A program made the translations under genes and the position numbers. A stretch of 64,000 nucleotides of DNA, taken from NCBI GenBank assembly GCA_963801185.1, contig CAWDDW010000002.1, forward strand, positions 1-64,000, given 5' to 3'. The first letter of the stretch is position 1. Every line of letters starts with the position of its first letter. Shown here piece after piece: positions 7,907 to 16,981 of the stretch. The stretch is from Palsa-601 sp963801185. GTDB lineage: Bacteria; Actinomycetota; Acidimicrobiia; Acidimicrobiales; Bog-793. The notes under the pieces are model-generated. The model saw only the letters and a list, made by a program, of their open reading frames with translations, did no database searches and was not told where the DNA came from.

Positions 7907-9088
7907 TCAGGCGTCTCTCCTCATCATCCGCCACGCACCGAGAAGCGTCCACCCCACCAACCAAGCGATGATGACGCAGACGGCCACGGTGGTCGTCTCC
8001 GGCACGAGCAGCGACGCTGCCCCGCCCCCGCCGCCACCGGGACCCCCGCCACCCCCGCCACCGAAGACCACGGGCAGTCCGCCTGGCTCCAGGTGAGCCA
8101 TCGCAAGGCCGACCACCCCCCTCTGCAGGTTGATGAGATGGGAGATGCGTACCCTCGAGAAGATTGGTGTGAGCACGATCTCGAGGACGATCATCAAGAT
8201 CACGGCCACTGTTCTCTGCCCGAGCAGAGATGCGAGCCCTAGTCCGACGACGAACCCGATGACAGCCTCGAGTTCGAGCCACAGCCCGGACTTGATCATC
8301 AGAGAGTCTGATGGGTAGAGGAAGTCTTGGGCGTAGCTCGTGTAGTTCTGTTTGGCGATCTGGATCGCCGCTGCGCGGATCTGAGCTCGCGTCGTCTGGG
8401 CCGGGCCGCCGGAAGGCTGAACGCGGACGATCTTGCCCCCTGGCCCGCATGGGATGTTCGCAAGACCCGGCCCGCTGTAGGTGAAGTTGCACACGACTTC
8501 GCCGGGGTGGTCGGCCGCCCAGTTCTCGAGCCCGGTACGCGAGAGTCCGACGGGCATGTTCACGCCGTTGTAGCTGAGTCTGGTCGGTGCGGCGAAGACG
8601 CACACCGTGCACACGATGAGGAAGCCCACCGCCACCATCGGTACGACGATTGCCAACCCAGCCGGGATACGGGCCAGATAGAGCGCCAAGCGAGAACGGC
8701 CCGTGACCACCAGATGGCGAAACATGCCCTCCGTCAAGTCCACGGATCCCGCCGTGCAACCCAACGTGGCCGCGACGATGAAACCGAAGACGTACATCAC
8801 GCCCGCCACAAGGCCTGTGTAGATCGCGTACCCACCTGCCGGGCTGTAAGACTTCGGGTCGAACGCATGCGCTATCAGCCTGACGCCGAGAAAGACCGTA
8901 GGGAGGCCGATGTTCACCACTATCAAGGCGGTCATGAGCCCGCGCCGCTTGCGCAGTTCCATGACTCTTGTGGTGATCATCCTGAGTGTGGGTATCGGCG
9001 ATCCCCTGTGATCGTGGCGTGCGTCAGACGGCGCCGGCGGCTGCACCGGGGGCGGGGTCGAAGCCGTTGAAGCCAGTGCAGTCGTCAT
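7907..9088 (-). CDS. ABC-2 type transporter permease
   Basis: 393-aa integral membrane protein. Start ATG 9086-9088 overlaps the ATPase stop by 4 bp (ATGA). Hydrophobic segments begin near residues 50 (GLMTALIVVNIGLPTVFLGV), 90 (IYTGLVAGVMYVFGFIVAA), 145, and in the C-terminal half (AVIGFVVGLGLASLLG, VAVILMIVLEIVLTPIF, AVCVIIAWLVGWTLLGA), with an external loop of roughly 110 residues holding several Cys. Near the C-terminus there is a run of Gly (FGGGGGGGPGGGGGG) encoded by GC-rich repeats. Forms an exporter with the ATPase at 9085-10059. Substrate unknown. Confidence 0.85.
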   Translation of the reverse strand: MTTALASTASTPPPVQPPAPSDARHDHRGSPIPTLRMITTRVMELRKRRGLMTALIVVNIGLPTVFLGVRLIAHAFDPKSYSPAGGYAIYTGLVAGVMYVFGFIVAATLGCTAGSVDLTEGMFRHLVVTGRSRLALYLARIPAGLAIVVPMVAVGFLIVCTVCVFAAPTRLSYNGVNMPVGLSRTGLENWAADHPGEVVCNFTYSGPGLANIPCGPGGKIVRVQPSGGPAQTTRAQIRAAAIQIAKQNYTSYAQDFLYPSDSLMIKSGLWLELEAVIGFVVGLGLASLLGQRTVAVILMIVLEIVLTPIFSRVRISHLINLQRGVVGLAMAHLEPGGLPVVFGGGGGGGPGGGGGGAASLLVPETTTVAVCVIIAWLVGWTLLGAWRMMRRDA

Positions 9089-10059
9089 TCGGAGGCCCCC
9101 AGCCGGCTCGTCACTTGCAGGAACCAGGATTCGAGCGAAGCTTGCACAGGTTGGATCCGGTACAGCGAGATTCCACCCTCGACGAGCAGGCGGGCGATCT
9201 CGGCGATGACATCGCGGCCAGTCCCTGCCGGCAGCGTGATGCCGAGCCCGAGCGACCCGGCTTCGACGTGCCCGAACGGCGTGCCCTCGAGGAGGGCGCG
9301 GGCTCGGCCGGGTTCGGAGCACTCGATCTGAACAACAAGGGATGTTCCCGCCAACAGCTCGGAGATGGCTCCCTGCCGGATGACGTTGCCGCGGTCCACG
9401 ATGGCGACGGCATGGCAGGTCCGCTGCACCTCGTCGAGGAGGTGGGAGGAGATGACAACCGTACGGCCTTCGGCAACGAGCGAGAGGATCATGTCGCGCA
9501 TGTCTTGCATGCCGGCCGGATCGAGTCCGTTCATCGGCTCGTCGAGGATGAGCAATTGAGGATCTCCGAGGAGGCAAGCGGCGACTCCGAGACGTTGGCG
9601 CATGCCCATTGAGTACTTCGAGACCCGGTCATTTGCGCGCTGAAGCATGCCGACCCGCTCGAGTGACGGGCCGATACGGTTCCGCGCCTCCGGCTCTCGA
9701 GCGGCGGCGAGCATCTCGAGGTTCTGCGTCCCGGTCAGATGGCCGTGGAACCGCGGTTCGTCGACGATGGCCCCCACTCGCGCCAGAGCCTCATCGCGGT
9801 GTTTGGGGACCGGGTATCCGAGTAGGGACATCGTGCCGGCATCGGCGTGTGTCAACCCCAGTAGGACCCGGATGAGGGTGGTCTTGCCAGCTCCGTTGGG
9901 GCCGAGGTAGCCGAATGCACATCCCCGAGGGACTAAGAGCTCCACGCCGTTCAAGGCGACGTTCTCCCCGAAACGCTTGGTCAGCCCGTGGGTCTCCACG
10001 GCCCATTGGCTCTCAGCGGCCTGATAATCGGAGTGGTCGGCAAGAGTCGTGGAGCTCAT
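9085..10059 (-). CDS. ABC-2 type transporter ATP-binding protein
   Basis: 324-aa ATPase of the drug/lantibiotic-export (CcmA/BcrA-like) class. Walker A GPNGAGKTT, signature in the form YSMGMRQRLG, Walker B LLILDEP followed by MNGLDP, and H-loop SSHLL are all visible, followed by a C-terminal accessory region of about 90 residues typical of this class. First in a two-gene operon with the permease at 7907-9088. A DesK/NarL-type two-component system (10839-12709) lies divergent, a frequent partner of such exporters for envelope-stress control. Confidence 0.92.
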   Translation of the reverse strand: MSSTTLADHSDYQAAESQWAVETHGLTKRFGENVALNGVELLVPRGCAFGYLGPNGAGKTTLIRVLLGLTHADAGTMSLLGYPVPKHRDEALARVGAIVDEPRFHGHLTGTQNLEMLAAAREPEARNRIGPSLERVGMLQRANDRVSKYSMGMRQRLGVAACLLGDPQLLILDEPMNGLDPAGMQDMRDMILSLVAEGRTVVISSHLLDEVQRTCHAVAIVDRGNVIRQGAISELLAGTSLVVQIECSEPGRARALLEGTPFGHVEAGSLGLGITLPAGTGRDVIAEIARLLVEGGISLYRIQPVQASLESWFLQVTSRLGASE

Positions 10060-10838
10060 AGAACGCTGCTACCTTCCCCCGAAACGAGGTCGAAATTCGG
10101 CTGGGCCTTAGCGACCATGGGTCGCCGTTCCTCCCCGGCTGGCTCAATCCGGCCGAGCTGCGTATCCAAACTGGAGAAAGAAGAGGTGAGGCGCACCGCC
10201 GATAACGCTACGGGCTTCGCTCGTCGCCGTCCAAGCACCTCGCTGGCGGTTAGTTGGCTTGGCAGCAGCCAACGTTGTGAAATCGACAACACCGGTGGAC
10301 CTAGTGGACTGTGAGTATTCGCCGCACCATCCCCGGCATGCAGGTGATTCTCGGTTTGCTCGTGTGATTCGGCTCACGCCGCATCGTGTTTGAGAAGCAC
10401 ACGATGTGTCTCGACCGGTCCGGGCAGCGGCCGCACTCGAACGATGTCCCGACGACCTGGGATCAACATGCTCGAACCGGGAGTCACGGAGATCGGCATG
10501 ACTGATGTCAGCCATACGTCGACACTAACGTCACCTTCGGATGCGCTTGGGAGTGCGCGCCGCTGCCTCGTAGGAACACGACTCATGACCCGAGCGGTGG
10601 CTGCGATGCACCTCGCCCGGTGCGCGAGCACCCCCGGAGCCGGCCAAGGCCCCAGGAGGTCCTGACGTCGACAATGGCACGAACGATGCTGGGTCCTCAC
10701 TCCAAAGTCGACTTGTCGCGTACCGCTGCGGTTGTAGTCAGCCGCTGCATACGGCAGATCGCCTACACCCGTGGATGTACGAGAAAGACCGACCGAGGGC
10801 TGATGACGAAGTACCCCCCGCTCAGTAGGGTCCTTTGC
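10060..10838. other. Intergenic region, no gene supported
   Basis: About 780 bp between the divergent ABC exporter and two-component operons. The short ORFs here have no protein-like features. It holds one copy of the hairpin repeat family (10273-10290) and must contain the two divergent promoters. I see no clear paired -35/-10 elements or riboswitch. Confidence 0.5.
10273..10299. repeat. Hairpin repeat copy 1
   Basis: CGTTGT, 7-base loop, ACAAC, then ACCGGTGGA. Member of a four-copy family (also 17331, 20011 and 61844) in which CGTTGT-N7-ACAAC(G) is followed within a few bases by GTGGA. This copy is one base short of a perfect 6-bp stem. Confidence 0.55.
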
Positions 10839-12053
10839 ATGGGCGCGTCAGATCAAGTACCGCCAATGTCACGCACTCCCTTGCTCCTTCGCTTCACTCC
10901 GAGGCGACTGCAGGCAATCGACGTGGGACTCGCACTGCTCCTGGTACTCACGACGGTCCATTGGGCCTTCCTCAAGGGACACAATCGCTCAGGGCAGGTG
11001 TTCGTACTCGCCGCCATTGCCGGACTGTCGATCGTGATCAGACGTCGAAACCCGATGGCGGCGCTCGTTCTCATGACCATCTCCGTCGGGCTTGCGACTG
11101 CGTTCGCCGAAGGTCCGCTCGACCCGCTAGTCGCAATTCCGATCTACCAGGTGGCGTCGGTGTACGAACGCCGGCGGTCGCTCCCGGTGTGTGCCGTCTC
11201 GACTGTGGCGCTGTCGCTTGCGTCAGCCAGTGCCGCCCTCACACATCACGGGGCTAGTTTGGGAGTGGTCGTCGTTGTCGTTGCGGGCTGGTTCGTCGGT
11301 GACAGCGTTCGAGTACGCCGCACCTACATCGCCGGGATTGCCGAGCAGGCCGCCCAGAGGCAGCGCGAGGTCGCCGAACGCGCCCAGCGCTCCGTCGCCG
11401 AGGAGCGTCTACTCATCGCCCGTGAGCTGCATGACGTCGTGTCGCACAGTCTGAGCGTCATCGCCGTGCAGTCCGGTGTCGGCCGTCATGTCATCGACAC
11501 CCAGCCTGACGAGGCCAAGAAGGCACTCGCCGCCGTCGAGGCGACGAGCAGGTCTGCCTTGGATGAATTGCGCCGCATGCTCGGTCTTCTTCGTCGAGAC
11601 GATCAACAGGCAGCCCCCCTTGCACCAGCGCACGGTCTGAGCGCTCTCGAAGGTCTTGTGCAGCAGGTAAGGTCGGCCGGTTTCGACGTCGACCTTGACG
11701 TCAAGGGCATGACCGTGGGGACCCTTTCGCCAGCGGCCGAACTTTCCATCTACCGGATCGTCCAGGAGGCGCTGACCAATGTCGTGAACCATGCTGGCGG
11801 CCTAGCGACCGTGCGCGTCGAGATCCGCCACGAAGCTGATGCGCTCGTGCTGGAGGTGAACGACGATGGCCGGGGGATGCCGCCTACGGCTACGGGTCAA
11901 CTAGCAGGCCAGGGTCAGGAGACCCACCAGGGGATCGTCGGTATGCGCGAGCGCGTCGCTATGTTCGGCGGGTCGTTTTCAGCCGAGACGCGACCTGAGG
12001 GCGGCTTCCGGGTTCTCGCCCGCTTTCCCTTCGAAAGCCTCCTGCCATCGTGA
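10839..12053 (+). CDS. Sensor histidine kinase, DesK/NarX type
   Basis: 404-aa membrane kinase. N-terminal membrane region of four or five segments (about residues 18-140, e.g. AIDVGLALLLVLTTVHWAFL and VVVVVAGWFVG), a short coiled linker (EQAAQRQREVAERAQRSVAE), a HisKA_3 dimerisation domain with the phospho-acceptor His in ELHDVVSHSLSVIAVQ, and a HATPase domain (EALTNVVNHAG, DDGRGMPP, GIVGMRERVAMFGG). ATG at 10839 was chosen over the longer frame because of an upstream AGGG and because the extension is not protein-like. The stop overlaps the regulator start (GTGA, 12050-12053). Probably controls the divergent ABC exporter. Confidence 0.9.
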   Translation: MGASDQVPPMSRTPLLLRFTPRRLQAIDVGLALLLVLTTVHWAFLKGHNRSGQVFVLAAIAGLSIVIRRRNPMAALVLMTISVGLATAFAEGPLDPLVAIPIYQVASVYERRRSLPVCAVSTVALSLASASAALTHHGASLGVVVVVVAGWFVGDSVRVRRTYIAGIAEQAAQRQREVAERAQRSVAEERLLIARELHDVVSHSLSVIAVQSGVGRHVIDTQPDEAKKALAAVEATSRSALDELRRMLGLLRRDDQQAAPLAPAHGLSALEGLVQQVRSAGFDVDLDVKGMTVGTLSPAAELSIYRIVQEALTNVVNHAGGLATVRVEIRHEADALVLEVNDDGRGMPPTATGQLAGQGQETHQGIVGMRERVAMFGGSFSAETRPEGGFRVLARFPFESLLPS

Positions 12054-12709
12054 TCAGTGTCGTCGTGGTGGACGACCAGGCACTCGTCCGCGCCGGTTTC
12101 AGGGTCCTTGTCGACTCCTCGTCTGATCTCCAGGTGCTCGGCGAGGCGGCGGACGGGATCGAGGCCGTGCGCACAGTGCGGCAGCTGCGACCCGAGGTCG
12201 TCCTTATGGATATTCGGATGCCGGGGATGGACGGGATCGAGGCGACAAGACAGATCGTGGGCGCTCCCGAAGGAGCAGACACGCGAGTGCTGATCCTCAC
12301 GACGTTCGACCTCGACCAGTACGTCTATGACGCACTCCGGGCGGGGGCGAGCGGGTTTCTCCTGAAGGACACTCCGCCTGAGGAGCTGCTCGATGCGATC
12401 CGGGTGATCGCAGCCGGGAACGCTCTCTTGGCTCCGAGCGTCACGAGGACGCTCATCGCCGAGTTCGCAGGCCGCGCTGCGCCCTTAACGAAGAACTCCG
12501 ACGCTCTCGGGATGATTACGCCGCGCGAGCGTGAGGTGCTCCTGCTCATCGCGCGCGGGAGATCGAATGGGGAGATCGCTGAGGATCTTCACATGAGTGG
12601 CGCGACGGCCAAGACGCACGTCAGCCGCCTGTTGTCCAAGCTCGGCGCCCGAGATCGAGCCCAGCTCGTGGTGATCGCCTACGAGTCGGGCCTGGCGACA
12701 GGTCGATGA
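12050..12709 (+). CDS. Response regulator, NarL/LuxR family
   Basis: 219 aa. Receiver domain with acidic pocket VVDDQ and phospho-acceptor Asp in VVLMDIRMPGMDG, conserved T/K positions (ILTTFD, FLLKDTPPEEL), then a LuxR-type HTH (ITPREREVLLLIARGRSNGE, AKTHVSRLLSKLGARDRAQL). GTG start overlaps the kinase stop by 4 bp, so kinase and regulator are translated together. Likely transcriptional activator of the neighbouring ABC exporter. Confidence 0.93.
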   Translation: MISVVVVDDQALVRAGFRVLVDSSSDLQVLGEAADGIEAVRTVRQLRPEVVLMDIRMPGMDGIEATRQIVGAPEGADTRVLILTTFDLDQYVYDALRAGASGFLLKDTPPEELLDAIRVIAAGNALLAPSVTRTLIAEFAGRAAPLTKNSDALGMITPREREVLLLIARGRSNGEIAEDLHMSGATAKTHVSRLLSKLGARDRAQLVVIAYESGLATGR

Positions 12710-13050
12710 ATGCCAGGCGCGCGCTCCTCCATTGGATGGCGAGTTGGGGACCGTCCTACGTGGGCCACGAGCCGCCACTCGGATCGGTCGAGGGAGCTGA
12801 GCACGTCGCGCTTCCAGGGGCCGATCACAACTTTTGTGATCTCAGCAACAGAGCTCCACCGTGCGACGGTATTCACTCATACCGTCCTAATGGTTCGGCG
12901 GCCCGGTCCAGCGTGGCTCGGAGAGCAAACCACGTGCCCACAACTACGGACGCTTGATCCGGCCACCGAGGCACTAACGAGCCAGGTTCTAAAAGGGGAG
13001 CTCGTGGGCATTTTTGTGCGCTGTTCTCATTCGTGGCGGAGTGTCGGCAC
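12710..13050. other. Intergenic region, nothing recognised
   Basis: About 340 bp between convergent genes (response regulator on plus, membrane protein at 13051-13956 on minus). No protein-like ORF and no obvious strong terminator stem followed by T residues. Confidence 0.45.
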
Positions 13051-13956
13051 CTAGCGGCTGGCCCCGGGAACGATCCAGATAGTCACTTCGATGCCGCCTG
13101 CGGGGTCGAGTGTTGCGATCGAGCATTTTGGCGAGCCAGTGCCAATGGCACCGGCCTCGCTGACGATGACGCTGCGGGCATCGATGCGGAGAGCCCGCGC
13201 GTCCTGCTTGACGAGGGCGGCCGCGTCCGCGGGTGCCACGCAACGGGCGTCGGGCGACGAACCGAGTTGTGAGCGCAGCTCTTTGTCGAGCGACACGGTT
13301 ACGTTCGGCGACGAATTGTACGACTCGGGGATCAATGTGAGGGTCTTCGAGGAGGCGTCGGTCAGCGAAACGTATATCGAGCAGGAGCCGGCGCCTTGGC
13401 GCACCTTCACGACCCAGCCGAACAGCCCGGCGACGCCCAGCTCCTTCGAAGCAAAACCTGTCGCATTCGCGGCCGACCTACAACCAGTCGCTATCGGCGC
13501 AGCCACGTCGCTCATCTCGTCGTCGAGGTACAGCAGGAAGCCCTTCTCGTGAAACCCCTTAGGCAACGGGACCGACCCGGCTGGAGGTCGATCCGATTTC
13601 GACAGGACGGCGACGAGCCCTGTCGGGGTGATCCAACCGGCGAGCGCCGGTACTCGGTGGTCCTGGCGGCGCAGCACGTTGCGGCAGTCCAATATCGGGT
13701 CGCCCGACTCGACGGGGATGTAGGTGTTGTAACCACATTCGATCGTCGTGTTCGTCCGTGGGTTCGTAGGTCTTCCTACGGCAGCCCAGACGGTGACTCC
13801 CCCCGTCGCCAACACAGCCGCGGCGGCCGCCGCGCTGATGCCCGGGTGGCTGCCGAGCAGCCGGGCGCCGAACCACGGGCGACGGGCCCGTCCCATCACG
13901 TCGTCACCGGCCGGATCCACGCTGCCGGCATGCTCGAGCAACTCAAATGCGTTCAT
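13051..13956 (-). CDS. Membrane-anchored protein linked to ECF sigma gene (anti-sigma position)
   Basis: 301 aa with a short cytoplasmic N-terminus (about 40 aa, MNAFELLEHAGSVDPAGDD), one membrane segment (about 43-62, ISAAAAAAVLATGGVTVWAA) and a long extracytoplasmic domain containing several Cys (GYNTYIPVESGDPILDC, ATGCRSAAN, AGSCSIYV). Its start overlaps the stop of the sigma-factor remnant by 4 bp. Position and topology match proteins encoded after SigE/ECF-type sigma genes, where they act as anti-sigma factors or sensors. No zinc-binding HxxxCxxC motif is seen, so the anti-sigma role is inferred from context only. Confidence 0.7.
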   Translation of the reverse strand: MNAFELLEHAGSVDPAGDDVMGRARRPWFGARLLGSHPGISAAAAAAVLATGGVTVWAAVGRPTNPRTNTTIECGYNTYIPVESGDPILDCRNVLRRQDHRVPALAGWITPTGLVAVLSKSDRPPAGSVPLPKGFHEKGFLLYLDDEMSDVAAPIATGCRSAANATGFASKELGVAGLFGWVVKVRQGAGSCSIYVSLTDASSKTLTLIPESYNSSPNVTVSLDKELRSQLGSSPDARCVAPADAAALVKQDARALRIDARSVIVSEAGAIGTGSPKCSIATLDPAGGIEVTIWIVPGASR

Positions 13957-14201
13957 TGTCTGATCTCCTGGGATATCGGTGTGGGTCTGAGGTTCATGTT
14001 CTGCAGGGCGGACCGGGCCTTATGCAACCGCCAGCGGACGGTGCCTGAGGGCATCCCGAGCACGTCGGCTATCTCCTTCGGCTCCAGTTGCTCCCACACC
14101 GAGAGAAGGATGACCTCTCGATCCGCCGGCTGGAGCGCGGCGAGCGCTTCACGCAGCGCGGCTGCCACCGAACAGGGCGGGACCGGCGGGACCGGTAGCA
14201 A
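13953..14201 (-). pseudogene. ECF sigma factor, C-terminal fragment (region 4 only)
   Basis: 82-codon frame with a clear sigma region 4: ALAALQPADREVILLSVWEQ, then LEPKEIADVLGMPSGTVRWR and LHKARSAL. Sigma region 2 (promoter -10 recognition and RNA polymerase binding) is entirely missing; upstream of about 14170 the sequence is Pro/Gly-rich and then runs into the divergent YdeI-like gene. No ribosome binding site precedes the apparent ATG. This is a 5'-truncated ECF sigma factor of about 160-200 aa originally. It cannot act as a sigma factor on its own. Confidence 0.75.
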
Positions 14202-14263
14202 CTACGCTCGAACCCCTGCTGGACGACGCCAGAGTCCGAAATGGCCCTGCCCCCGAACTGCGC

Positions 14264-14866
14264 ATGGGGGATACGGTGAACGCCGTGGATCTCCCAGAGC
14301 TAATGGTCAGGGACGCCGGCGAATGGCGAAGATGGTTGAGCGCCCATCACGCCGATTCACCGGGTGTCTGGCTGGTACTGGCCAAGAAGGGAACGGTCGA
14401 TCCAACAACCGTCTCGTACGACGAGGCGCTTGACGAGGCGATCTGCTTCGGCTGGATTGATGGTCAATTAGGGCGTCGTGACAGCGCTACGTTCGGACGA
14501 CGTTTCACGCCTCGAAAAGCTCGCAGCCCGTGGTCTCAACGGAATGCTGCCATCGCTGAAAGGCTTATCGCCACCGGCCGAATGCATCGATCCGGCGAAG
14601 ACGAGGTGCGGCAGGCGAAAGAGGACGGTCGATGGGAGGCCGCCTACGCCGGGCAAGGCAGCATCGAGATGCCTGAGGATTTCGCTACTGCCCTGAGTGC
14701 CAATCCTCGCGCAAAGGCGATGTTTGAGACGCTCACGAGTGCGAATCGATACGCCATCCTCTACAGGATCGGAAACGCCAAGAAACCCGAAACCCGCTCC
14801 AGGCGCATCGGCCAGTTTGTCGAGATGTTGGCCCGAGGTGAGACGATCCACCCCCAGGCTCCATGA
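14264..14866 (+). CDS. YdeI/OmdA-family protein
   Basis: 200 aa. Recognised by the family pattern: an N-terminal region (EWRRWLSAHHADSPGVWLVL then ATAT-type strands), the conserved DEALDEAICFGWIDGQ segment, FTPRKARSPWSQRN, and the C-terminal helical region (PRAKAMFETLTSANRYAILY, AKKPETRSRRI) of YdeI/OmpD-associated proteins. Cytoplasmic; the biochemical role is not established, although some members are linked to antimicrobial-peptide or bacteriocin tolerance. An in-frame GTG at 14276 is an alternative start. It starts about 60 bp from the truncated sigma gene, so its arrival may mark the breakpoint. Confidence 0.85.
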   Translation: MGDTVNAVDLPELMVRDAGEWRRWLSAHHADSPGVWLVLAKKGTVDPTTVSYDEALDEAICFGWIDGQLGRRDSATFGRRFTPRKARSPWSQRNAAIAERLIATGRMHRSGEDEVRQAKEDGRWEAAYAGQGSIEMPEDFATALSANPRAKAMFETLTSANRYAILYRIGNAKKPETRSRRIGQFVEMLARGETIHPQAP

Positions 14867-15017
14867 TCACACCCGAGAAGAAGATTCACTGCCGACGGAA
14901 TGTCCCACATCGCCGGTTCGGTAGGGCACCCGTCGGTCAGATACGCCGGCAACAAGCCCCGAGGTGCCGCTCGGCGACGCCCGCCAGTGCGCCACGACCC
15001 GGCGTACTGGGGCAGTC

Positions 15018-15593
15018 TCAAGCGAGATTGCTTCCGGTAATACTGGGACCGACCAGAAGCCGAGTTGGATCCGTCCAGTGGTAGCGGTGACCCAACGCTC
15101 GACCACCACCCGGAAACGGCCCCCGAAGCTGAGTCTCGACTCGACTGCCACCTCGTGCGTCGTAGAAGGCCTGGGCAGCGGTGTTCTGATTGAGTACCCA
15201 GAGGTGAAGCGATCCTTTGGGCCGAAGTCGAAGGAGTCTCCGTGCGGCCTCTGACAGCAGGCGTGAACCTATCCCGGTTCTCTTCAGATCCGTTCTGACG
15301 TGGAGGTTCTCGAGAAGTGACCCCCAGCGTGGGTCTTCGTCCAAGATGATGTGGGCGAAACCGACGACCTCGTCGCCGTGACGGGCAACGACTGTGTACT
15401 GCCTTCTTGTGGGATGGGCCAGTCGACTTCTCCACACCTCTTGGCGATCAGCGACGACGTCCCCATCAAGGTAGGCGTCCAGATAGGCACCTCGGTAGTG
15501 ACGTCGCCAGCTGTCGACATGGAGCGAGGCGATGGAGTCTGCGTCGCGATCGGTCGCGTCAAGGTACCGCACGGCTAAGACCTGCTTCGGCAT
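15018..15593 (-). CDS. GNAT-family N-acetyltransferase
   Basis: 191 aa. Start ATG at 15591-15593 is preceded by GAGGAG. Acetyl-CoA fold features: strand VVGFAHIIL, then VRTDLKRTGIGSRLLSEAAR (motif A with R-x-x-G-I-G), and motif B with NQNTAAQAFYDARGG. N-terminal pattern SIASLHVDSWRRHYRGAYLD is shared with GNAT enzymes related to RimI/phosphinothricin-type acetyltransferases. Monocistronic, substrate unknown. Confidence 0.87.
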   Translation of the reverse strand: MPKQVLAVRYLDATDRDADSIASLHVDSWRRHYRGAYLDAYLDGDVVADRQEVWRSRLAHPTRRQYTVVARHGDEVVGFAHIILDEDPRWGSLLENLHVRTDLKRTGIGSRLLSEAARRLLRLRPKGSLHLWVLNQNTAAQAFYDARGGSRVETQLRGPFPGGGRALGHRYHWTDPTRLLVGPSITGSNLA

Positions 15594-16090
15594 GCTGCTC
15601 TCCTCATCGATCCTGGCATTGGCACCGTGCAACAGCCGGCTGCCGGACCGTCAACGGGCCAGGTCCCTCGGGTCGCTCTTGATGAACGACCACAGATTAC
15701 CCGTAGCCCTTCCGGCCGTCCCTCATCGCCGAGTTGTCCCACCGACCCGGCGATCAGCGCGACTTGAGGCGAAGTCCCAGTCGAACGTTCTGGGACACCT
15801 GTTCGGTGTTGCAACGCCTGTACTCGCTTGCACGCCGAGCCGTCGATCGGGGCGGCTCCCGAAGCTGACGCGGCGTCGGTGGCCGCAGTCCATCGAGCAA
15901 TCTGCGCCGCCCGATTTGTCTGGCGCTCAATGCAGCGAGCCGTCCGCTCGAATGCAGATCGTCCAAGAGCTACGGGTCGTGTCTACGGCTCGTGACTTTC
16001 GGCGGGGATGGGAGCGATGACCGTGCTCCACTTGCATTTGGGTCGGACCACCCTCTGACAGATCCCGACGGGTTGTGCAACGCTGCGGGA
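15594..16090. other. Intergenic region, no gene supported
   Basis: About 500 bp between divergent acetyltransferase and hydrolase genes. Open frames here are antisense or Arg-rich chance ORFs. The hydrolase reading frame is open back to GTG 15992, but the first 33 residues do not look like folded protein. Confidence 0.4.
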
Positions 16091-16981
16091 GTGGCTGGAC
16101 TGGACGAGTTGCGTGAGGGCCGACTGCAGCGACCTCACGGGCGCACGGTGGCCTGGAGCGAGTGGGGGCAGAGCGACGGGGTGCCGGTGCTACGTCTACC
16201 CGGTACGCCGGGCTGCCGCTACAGCGTGCGGGCCGACCGGACGCCGTGGCAGGCGCGCAACCTGTTGATGATCACGACCGAAAGACCGGGCTTCGGAGCC
16301 TCAACCCGACTCCCCGGGCGCGGCTTCGCTGAGCCCGCCGATGACTGTGCAGCGGTCCTGGACCAGCTCGGGCTTGAGGCAGTGCACGTCGCTGGGAGCA
16401 GCGGGAGCGCCCCGCACCAGTTGGCGTTCGCCGTTCGTCACCCCTCACGGGTGCGAGCGATGACGATCCTGGTCGGGGCGGCTCCGACGACCGAAGAGGA
16501 GGAGGCTCGGCTGATCGGACTGAACCGGCAAGGGCACCGCCTTTACAGGGCTGGCGACTTGGCTGGCGTCCGGCGGCTGATGACCGAGGCGCGCGAGGCG
16601 CTTCTAGCCGACCCCCTGGCCGCTTACCGGGAGGTTATGGACAAGGCACCGGAGGCCGATCGCGTGGTGATGGGCGACCCGGGCTGGCAGGAGTCCCTGA
16701 CGGTCTCCATCGAGGAGGCGCTGCGGCAGGGAGTCGACGGGTGGTTCGACGAGGGACTCGCCTTGTATGGAGACTGGCGAGACGTTGACCTGGCGGCAGT
16801 TCGGACATCGCTGACCTGGTGGCATGGCGGCTCCGATGCCACTGTGCCGCTCAGTGCCGCACAACGACTGCTCGAACAAATCCCCCATGCACAACTGCGG
16901 CTCTTCGGTGACGACGAGGGGCACCTGGCTGGCTTCCACCGCGAGGGCGAGATCCTTGACGAACTCCTCGCTCGTGGCTGA
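16091..16981 (+). CDS. Alpha/beta-hydrolase fold protein
   Basis: About 296 aa (open to 15992 if a longer start is used). Hydrolase-fold layout: strand and oxyanion region VPVLRLPGTPGCRYSV, nucleophile elbow VAGSSGSAPHQLAF (Ser in G-S-S-G-S), helical cap (about 160-220), acidic residue in WWHGGSDATVPLSAA, and catalytic His in FGDDEGHLAGF. The spacing matches proline-iminopeptidase or esterase-like members. GTG 16091 follows GCGGGA and begins the conserved part (AGLDELREGRLQRPHGRTVA). Substrate unknown. Confidence 0.82.
   Translation: MAGLDELREGRLQRPHGRTVAWSEWGQSDGVPVLRLPGTPGCRYSVRADRTPWQARNLLMITTERPGFGASTRLPGRGFAEPADDCAAVLDQLGLEAVHVAGSSGSAPHQLAFAVRHPSRVRAMTILVGAAPTTEEEEARLIGLNRQGHRLYRAGDLAGVRRLMTEAREALLADPLAAYREVMDKAPEADRVVMGDPGWQESLTVSIEEALRQGVDGWFDEGLALYGDWRDVDLAAVRTSLTWWHGGSDATVPLSAAQRLLEQIPHAQLRLFGDDEGHLAGFHREGEILDELLARG

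Noticed and set aside
10620..10838. Longer N-terminus for the DesK-type kinase
   Set aside because: The extension is Arg/Thr/Ser-rich and lacks a ribosome binding site; ATG 10839 precedes the first membrane segment.
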